DNA of 20,278 nt from a virus: positions 1 to 20,278 of IMG/VR virus record IMGVR_UViG_3300043786_000118; one strand, given 5' to 3'. The notes below the pieces were generated by a model, which made no database searches, had not been told where the DNA came from, and worked only from the letters and a program-made list of their open reading frames with translations. The stretch's first letter is position 1, and every line of letters starts with the position of its first letter. The position numbers and the translations under genes are program-made. Shown here in pieces: positions 14,582-20,278 of the stretch.

Positions 14582-17500
14582 TTATACTGGTGTGGCGACA
14601 GTGCTTAACCATTCTACTTCGGAGTATATTTTTAACTTTTCAGGCTGATAAATTAGCCCTTCTCCGTCATCAACTATAATTTTATTCGTTCCGATGTATG
14701 TTTTATAAATGTCTAATGGACTAATTCCATAAAACTCAGATGAGCCTATGACCAACATACCGTCCCAAGTAAAGTTATTATTCCAAAATTGCCAATCAAA
14801 GGTTGTAATTCCATCCGTTAAAACCTTATACCAAGGCCTGAAGGTTCTGCTTTCAACCTCTTGCAAACTATTTGCTTGATAGTATGCAATATTATTAAAT
14901 AGTGCTGGGCCTGTAAGATTTATACTTCCTAAATATGAATTATATACCAGGGATGTTAAAAATGAAACACCAATAGATGACCACTCCTTAAGCGACAAGA
15001 CTGGCTCTCTTACAAGATTGCCATTTAAATAAAAAGCAACTCCATTATATTCAACGCCATTTTCATTCAAAACGAATATTTTTGCCCTATTCATGCTAGA
15101 ACTATTTGCCTGAATATAAAACTTTAATGTACCATCTTTGTGATTAATTTCAAATATTTCTGTTGCTGTTTCTGGAAAGGTGTCCTGATCATATCTTAGC
15201 CAGAGTTGCATAGCACTTACCTTATAAGATGTTGCAAGTTCTTTATTAATTGGAAGAGAAAGCCCACGATTTTCTAAAACATTAAGTTCTCCACGCACTT
15301 CTAGCCCAGAAGTTTTGGTTAAATATAGATATGGTGTGCTTTCTTTGTATATGCTAAACGGATTTTTTGATTTATAATCAAAATATATTCCATTTTTCTT
15401 ATATGGGAACAAGTCTACACCAAATCTTGTTCCAACAGGATTTGAAGAATTGTTGTTAAATGCTTGAGAAGCCAACTGCAACTTATTCAACAATATGGGT
15501 TTGGTCAAAATACCACGGCTATTAAATTCAAGACTATAAACAATTGCAAGACTATTAAAGTCTTTTGTTTTAATAGGATATATTAATGTATTATTTAAAA
15601 CTTCAAACCTTGTGGTCTCCCAATCTTCATAATCATTTATATCAACAACTTTATATTGATTTAACGTTTGCTCATTTGCAAAAGGTGTTACAAGATTTGC
15701 TCCCTCAGAAACATATTGAAAAGTAATATAACTTTTTATTTGTGCTCCACTTGTATCATAATAGTATCCACCATTACCAGATTCTTCGGCTAAAGTTGTA
15801 GTAGTAGGGTATGCCAAGTTAAACTGTAAAAAATCTAAATCATAGTATTCTTCGCTATCTTTATTTTTTACAAATTGCCCAAAATAAGAAAGTGGTAAAT
15901 AATCTTGCCAATATCCAGCAACACCTATATCTAAAAAATATCTTTCATATGCTTCAGAAGGCAGAAGTGTATAACTTGCTGTGTGAGAAATTAATGATGA
16001 ACCATGACTTAAAATAACAATTCCATTTTCATCAAAATTATTTGATATCTTAGAAGCGTTAGTTGTGCTACAAACACCAACAGAATAAATTCTTCCAGTA
16101 AAAGCATATTCTCCAGAATCGTCACCACCAACATACATTTTTAAAGAATTTTGATTTCCTAAAAATGAATTAACACCTCCACCAAAATTATCAGATAAAC
16201 TTCTTAAATTAAACCCAACTGCAAAAGTAGTGTTTGCTGTTATCGGATCAGAGGTAAATAATAATTCAGTACCTTCACTATTGGTCAAAGAATATTTAAT
16301 TTCATCGCCATCTTTAATAATAGAAAAATAGTTGCCATTGACAGGATTATATATTTTAAACAATATTTCTTCAGAAACCAAATCATGGGAACTAAAAACA
16401 CCATAAAAAGCATCAACCTGATTTGCTAAAACATTAAACTTATCAAAATTAATGTAGGTATTTTTAGAATTCCAAGTGTTGTTTGGCCTAAATGACAAAA
16501 ACCTATTTTCAATAAATGGACCAGATTCGTTATCTTGTATGGCTTGATTGTCTTCATATAAATCTTCCAATGTTTTATCATCTAAAAATATTTCAGGTAA
16601 CAAATATTCTGGAGTTCTTAAACTTGTTGTGGTTGTTGTTAAATTATCAAAACTTCCTTGGTTCCATCCTGCAAAGTCTGGGTAATTGTAGTTTGCAGTA
16701 TAGTTAGCAAATGGATAGTCTACGAATGCAGTTATTCCTCCATATGCTGAGTTAATTCCTTCTGGAGATATAACTCCTTGTCCATATACCCATCTGCGTT
16801 TTGCTACTGTAACTGGAACTTGATATGAATAAATTGCAACACAGTCAATTTCAAAAGGATATACGCTGGCATCTGAATAAAAGCCAAGCCAATCCTGGCT
16901 ATCCCCGTTAGCATCAAGTTCTTCTGGTAAAGAAAGGGTAGATGTATCAAAAGACAGTGATAAAACCTCTTCTCCATTTATTAATAAAGATGCTGAGTTC
17001 CTAATTAAACGAATATGAATTAAAATTGGCCTAAACCATTCACCAATAAAGTGAGAAGCAAACTGATTTCCAACAACTAATGTTAAAAATCCATCTTCAA
17101 CATATAAGCCATCGTTAGATGCAATTGGTCCAAAAATTTTAAATGGTGTTAGTGTATTTGCTGCTATCCTTGCCCAAAATTCAATTGTGTAATCGTTATA
17201 CTGTCCTTTTTTATTTAAAAAACCTTTTCCTGGAATTATTAAAGATGCATCTGTATAAGGCTCTAACCTTGTTGCACCGCTTGCGCCATAAACCAAAGGT
17301 ATGCCTGCATTTTTGCTTTTTAATCCGCCTTCGGTAATGTAGTACCCAGAATCTTCTGCAATACCGTATGCTTGGGCCTCCACTGCATCCAAACCACCAT
17401 AAATGCTTACTGTTGATGGAACTGTAGTTTCTGTTATTCCATTTAAAGAATATGTGTTAAATTCTTCATTCCATTGACCTAAAGTAATACCATTAAAATA

Positions 17501-18046
17501 AAATTGATTTTCTGTTGTAAGTCCAGACCCTTCAAATATTTTTATTTTAAAAACAATTCTTAATTGTGCAGAGACATTTGGAATTGCAAAAGTTTCAGAG
17601 ATAAAGCCCCATTTTTGATAAAGCGTACTTGTAAAAGTTTTTAATTCTTGAACTATTTGAGAAGTGCTTGGATCTGTATATTCATATCCTATAGAAACAC
17701 TTTGCAAATAAACACTATTTGAATAAAAATATGAACCTATTGTAAATGTTTCAAGATCTTCAAGAACATTAAAGTTTAATATATTTGGGCTAATTATTGA
17801 TGCTTCAAGAGTTTCAGTAACTGGCACATCAACTTCAACTAATGTCAAAGCACTATTTAAAAATGGCTGCTTAAGAGATTCTGACTCTAATGTTGCTGTT
17901 GCATCTGATATAGTCCAAGAATCAGAGATATCACGCTGTGCTTCAGAAATTAAACTTTTATAATTAAGGGTATCGTCTAGTGCCCATAAAACTAATGGGT
18001 GCTCAGAATATATTTTTTCTGCATATAAATTTGATGGGGTAGACAT
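14582..18046 (-). CDS. Large LamG/concanavalin-like structural protein, probable fibre or adhesin
   Basis: The 1154-residue, strand-rich protein begins with SNLYAEKIYSEHPLVLWALD, an opening seen in phage structural proteins with LamG-like folds. At least three lectin-like regions can be made out: about 265-412 (YTIEFWARI, then LIHIRLIRNSASLLINGEEV), about 510-672 (ending YAFTGRIYSVGVCS), and about 895-1058 (VSAMQLWLRYDQD to GVAFYLNGNLVREPVLSLKE). Such domains bind carbohydrate, so a host-surface or capsid-decorating fibre is likely. It has no transmembrane segment or signal peptide. It lies between the ribonucleotide reductase and the portal rather than after the tape measure, so it may decorate the head or be a distal tail protein encoded away from its group. 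It has its own extended -10 promoter and an AGGAG site. Domain limits are by eye. Confidence 0.75.
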   Translation of the reverse strand: MSTPSNLYAEKIYSEHPLVLWALDDTLNYKSLISEAQRDISDSWTISDATATLESESLKQPFLNSALTLVEVDVPVTETLEASIISPNILNFNVLEDLETFTIGSYFYSNSVYLQSVSIGYEYTDPSTSQIVQELKTFTSTLYQKWGFISETFAIPNVSAQLRIVFKIKIFEGSGLTTENQFYFNGITLGQWNEEFNTYSLNGITETTVPSTVSIYGGLDAVEAQAYGIAEDSGYYITEGGLKSKNAGIPLVYGASGATRLEPYTDASLIIPGKGFLNKKGQYNDYTIEFWARIAANTLTPFKIFGPIASNDGLYVEDGFLTLVVGNQFASHFIGEWFRPILIHIRLIRNSASLLINGEEVLSLSFDTSTLSLPEELDANGDSQDWLGFYSDASVYPFEIDCVAIYSYQVPVTVAKRRWVYGQGVISPEGINSAYGGITAFVDYPFANYTANYNYPDFAGWNQGSFDNLTTTTTSLRTPEYLLPEIFLDDKTLEDLYEDNQAIQDNESGPFIENRFLSFRPNNTWNSKNTYINFDKFNVLANQVDAFYGVFSSHDLVSEEILFKIYNPVNGNYFSIIKDGDEIKYSLTNSEGTELLFTSDPITANTTFAVGFNLRSLSDNFGGGVNSFLGNQNSLKMYVGGDDSGEYAFTGRIYSVGVCSTTNASKISNNFDENGIVILSHGSSLISHTASYTLLPSEAYERYFLDIGVAGYWQDYLPLSYFGQFVKNKDSEEYYDLDFLQFNLAYPTTTTLAEESGNGGYYYDTSGAQIKSYITFQYVSEGANLVTPFANEQTLNQYKVVDINDYEDWETTRFEVLNNTLIYPIKTKDFNSLAIVYSLEFNSRGILTKPILLNKLQLASQAFNNNSSNPVGTRFGVDLFPYKKNGIYFDYKSKNPFSIYKESTPYLYLTKTSGLEVRGELNVLENRGLSLPINKELATSYKVSAMQLWLRYDQDTFPETATEIFEINHKDGTLKFYIQANSSSMNRAKIFVLNENGVEYNGVAFYLNGNLVREPVLSLKEWSSIGVSFLTSLVYNSYLGSINLTGPALFNNIAYYQANSLQEVESRTFRPWYKVLTDGITTFDWQFWNNNFTWDGMLVIGSSEFYGISPLDIYKTYIGTNKIIVDDGEGLIYQPEKLKIYSEVEWLSTVATPV

Positions 18047-18063
18047 ATTTCTCCTATCCCCTT

Positions 18064-18072
18064 ATTATAGCA
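18064..18072 (-). promoter_or_regulatory. Extended -10 promoter of the LamG protein gene
   Basis: TGCTATAAT at 18072-18064, identical to the protease promoter core, lies in the 35-base gap after the reductase. It is followed 17 bases later by the ATG, with AGGAG between. Confidence 0.6.
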
Positions 18073-18081
18073 GGATGAAGA

Positions 18082-20112
18082 CTAATATAATTTAATCTCA
18101 CATGCATCTGTAGAACAATATTTTTCAGACTCTGCATCAAGATTATCCTTGCCATCATAAATAGCAGACCAATCAATTTTACCAATTTTACCAACATAAG
18201 AGTTATATTCTTCTCTTGTAATATTTGTATATGGTTGTTGAGGATAAGTTTTATTACCCATAGGCAAAAATGAAACTGCCTTTAATTGACCTTCATGCAT
18301 GTGTAATGCTGGAGCAATGTGCTTGGTTTCAGATTCCTTGTCAAATGACAAAGTTACAGATACTCCATTATCAGACCAATATTTTTGAGCGGTAGCAGCC
18401 AAACCAATCTTTTCAAAAAGACTTACATCTTTTTCAGAACGAGGATGTCCAGATGCTACTGGGAAATATACTACTGAAGTGTTTGCTGATACTACGTCAT
18501 CTTCAATTCTATACCCTGCTGCTTTAAATAAATGCATCATTGGGTCTGTATTTCCAAACCTTATAGCACGAAGATAGAACTCTCCTCCTGGACCCCAATG
18601 AACTCCTGGTGTTGCACCAGATAACAATGAAACAGAGCCTGAAGGTTTGACGGTAGTTACACGAATTGATTCACGTACACATAGCCATTCTGAGTATGTG
18701 TGATCATATGAACGAATCTTTTTATACCCTTCGTCCATCCACTCACGAATAATTGGCATACCCTTTTTATCTGCAAAAGATGCAATGCCAGTAAGTGATG
18801 TTCCAATACGACGATTACGTTGCATGATTCCATTTGTAGTTTGCCAATGTGTTGGCATAAGCGTAACAGTCTTGCCGTATAAGTAAGCAAACTTTAATGT
18901 ACGTAAAAAGTCTTCTTTATTTTCATGACGATTTAGATGAACTTCTACAAGTGTGCATAATTCATAACTTTCCAATGGTTGTTCAGCGCATGGATTGAAT
19001 CCCATAACACGAGAATCTTTATAATCTGGAGCGTCTGCTAATCTTCCATAATCTCTAGCAACATCTAGCCAAATAAATCCTGGCTCCCCATTGTCTGCAA
19101 TTAAGTCAACATAGTCTTCATACTTTGTTCCAACCTCTGCAGAAATAGAATTATTAGACATCCAAGCCCATCCTGGATTCTCTGAATCAAATGAATTTCT
19201 ATCTGGAAAAACCTCTGCATTTTTTAAATTAATAAAATCTTTGTCTTCAGCATTTCCTAAAGCCAAGGTAGCAGAACGACGAACATTACCAGAAACAACG
19301 CATGTACCAATAAGGTTTACAATGTCTACTATTGCACGAGAATCAAGAGTTTCTCCTGATCTACCGCCAATTACTTTGTCTATCTTACTGTGTAATGCAA
19401 TCAGTGGTGCTGGACCGCTAGCCACCCCACCAAAGCCTTTTATTGGGGCTCCTAGAGGACGGATAAGGTCATAGTTAAACTTTTGTATAGCCTGATTAGG
19501 TCGTAGGTATGAATTTAAAAGCATTCTTACTGAGTCAACCCAACCTTCACGAGTGTCTGGGATTTCCCATACATTTTCTGGCTCTGTTGGAGCATAGATA
19601 GGCATTTCTTTGTCTTGACCGACGGTATCAAACCCTACACCAATACCCAGCATTAATGCATCCATTACCCATGCAAATAAGGCTCCTGGATCATTGCGAT
19701 CAAGGTCACGAGTTGATACCATTGCACAATTTTGAAGGGATGCTGAGTTACGCTTCTCCATAGTCATAGGAGTTCCAAATGCCCAGAGACCACGACCTGG
19801 TGGTGTCCACTTTAGTTCAAACATTCTCTGAAAGGCTTCTTGTGCAGACTTCTGTGCTTTGTTGTCGTTCCATGGAAGTCTATTATCTTTAGCGTGGTTC
19901 TTTTGTACTGAGTACATTCCTTCAATTACCCGCTTGCAAACCTCATGCCATCTTTCCTTTGTTCCATCTTCTTTCATCCGAGAGTAGGTACGTATAAAGG
20001 TAATTTCTCCTAAAGAGTTTGATCCAGCATCTGAAAAGCCAAACGGGGCTGGTACCTCAGTATATTTATTTACAAACTCATCTGACAAACGAAAAGAAAA
20101 GATATCTGACAT
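18082..20112 (-). CDS. nrdJ: Adenosylcobalamin-dependent (class II) ribonucleotide reductase, monomeric type
   Basis: This 676-residue enzyme reduces ribonucleotides (triphosphates in the monomeric RTPR type) to deoxyribonucleotides using coenzyme B12, supplying building blocks for phage DNA. All key residues of the Lactobacillus leichmannii enzyme can be placed: C129 in LQNCAMVSTRD and C386 in LESYELC (the disulfide pair), the radical cysteine C375 within NPCAEQ, with N373 and E377, the phosphate-binding VKPSGSVSLLSGATPG loop, and the C-terminal C666-x4-C671 that re-reduces the active site. It is shorter than the 739-residue reference: 43 residues fewer between the first and catalytic cysteines and 32 fewer before the tail. 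Host or environmental cobalamin would be needed. It has its own terminator-promoter pair upstream and only a weak GGAA site. Confidence 0.95.
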   Translation of the reverse strand: MSDIFSFRLSDEFVNKYTEVPAPFGFSDAGSNSLGEITFIRTYSRMKEDGTKERWHEVCKRVIEGMYSVQKNHAKDNRLPWNDNKAQKSAQEAFQRMFELKWTPPGRGLWAFGTPMTMEKRNSASLQNCAMVSTRDLDRNDPGALFAWVMDALMLGIGVGFDTVGQDKEMPIYAPTEPENVWEIPDTREGWVDSVRMLLNSYLRPNQAIQKFNYDLIRPLGAPIKGFGGVASGPAPLIALHSKIDKVIGGRSGETLDSRAIVDIVNLIGTCVVSGNVRRSATLALGNAEDKDFINLKNAEVFPDRNSFDSENPGWAWMSNNSISAEVGTKYEDYVDLIADNGEPGFIWLDVARDYGRLADAPDYKDSRVMGFNPCAEQPLESYELCTLVEVHLNRHENKEDFLRTLKFAYLYGKTVTLMPTHWQTTNGIMQRNRRIGTSLTGIASFADKKGMPIIREWMDEGYKKIRSYDHTYSEWLCVRESIRVTTVKPSGSVSLLSGATPGVHWGPGGEFYLRAIRFGNTDPMMHLFKAAGYRIEDDVVSANTSVVYFPVASGHPRSEKDVSLFEKIGLAATAQKYWSDNGVSVTLSFDKESETKHIAPALHMHEGQLKAVSFLPMGNKTYPQQPYTNITREEYNSYVGKIGKIDWSAIYDGKDNLDAESEKYCSTDACEIKLY

Positions 20113-20170
20113 TTACGTTCCAACTTTCTATTAATATTATAAGTACTTTGCAGAATCCAAAGTAGTGTTA

Positions 20171-20179
20171 AGTATATCA
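20171..20179 (-). promoter_or_regulatory. Extended -10 promoter of the ribonucleotide reductase
   Basis: TGATATACT at 20179-20171 sits just after the upstream terminator and leaves a leader of about 50 bases. A second TATAAT without TGn lies at about 20140, closer to the gene, and may be an alternative start. Confidence 0.5.
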
Positions 20180-20186
20180 TAGAATT

Positions 20187-20218
20187 AAAAAGAAAAACAC
20201 GCTTGTTTAAGGCGTGTT
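20187..20218 (-). terminator. Rho-independent terminator upstream of the reductase gene
   Basis: On the minus strand AACACGC and GCGTGTT form a perfect seven-pair stem around a nine-base loop, followed by TTTCTTTTT. It ends the transcript of the gene that enters from the right edge. Confidence 0.8.
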
Positions 20219-20227
20219 AATCTCTAG

Positions 20228-20278
20228 TTAAGAGTTAGTGCTTTGTATTTTATAAAGTACTATGCACCAATCAACATT
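20228..20278 (-). CDS. C-terminal end of an unidentified gene, cut by the window
   Basis: The last 51 bases carry 16 sense codons and a TAA in one minus-strand frame (peptide end VDWCIVLYKIQSTNS); the other two frames are stopped within the first few codons. The stop lies ten bases before a terminator, as expected for a real gene end. The fragment is too short to identify. Confidence 0.45.
   Translation of the reverse strand, partial: NVDWCIVLYKIQSTNS

Overview
The window is the head-and-tail (structural) region of a tailed double-stranded DNA phage or prophage. Every supported gene is on the minus strand, so the biological order runs from high to low coordinates. The order portal, protease/scaffold, major capsid protein, neck proteins, tail terminator, tail tube, tail-assembly chaperones, tape measure is that of a siphovirus. 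No tail sheath or baseplate gene is visible. The DNA is AT-rich, moderately so in the capsid gene and strongly so in the methyltransferase and LamG genes. The standard stop codons fit all genes. Extended -10 promoters and several start codons lying 6-9 bases from a -10 box with no Shine-Dalgarno suggest leaderless transcripts, which are common in Actinobacteria. An actinobacterial host is therefore plausible but not proven. The terminase is not in the window.

Layout from the right edge leftward: (a) 20278-18082, the tail end of an unidentified gene, a terminator, then an adenosylcobalamin-dependent ribonucleotide reductase; (b) 18046-10017, a large LamG-domain structural protein, a small protein that overlaps the portal gene, the portal, a prohead protease with an in-frame nested scaffold, and the major capsid protein, closed by a terminator at about 9970; (c) 9926-6156, neck and connector genes joined by TAATG stop-start overlaps, a tail terminator and the major tail tube protein, closed by a terminator at about 6112; (d) 6077-1, a long tail-assembly chaperone, a SAM-dependent methyltransferase, a short chaperone paralogous to the long one, and a tape measure that runs off the left edge.

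The reductase would supply deoxynucleotides. Portal, scaffold/protease and capsid protein build the procapsid, the neck proteins close it, and tube protein, chaperones and tape measure build the tail. The two most abundant virion proteins, capsid and tail tube, are each the last gene before a terminator.

Three observations stand out: a matching set of TGn-TATAAT-like promoters in the intergenic gaps; two separate, paralogous chaperone genes in place of the usual frameshift, with a methyltransferase between them; and a scaffold start with a strong ribosome binding site inside the protease gene. No gene-free stretch exceeds about 115 bases. I see no tRNA, CRISPR array, insertion sequence or integrase.
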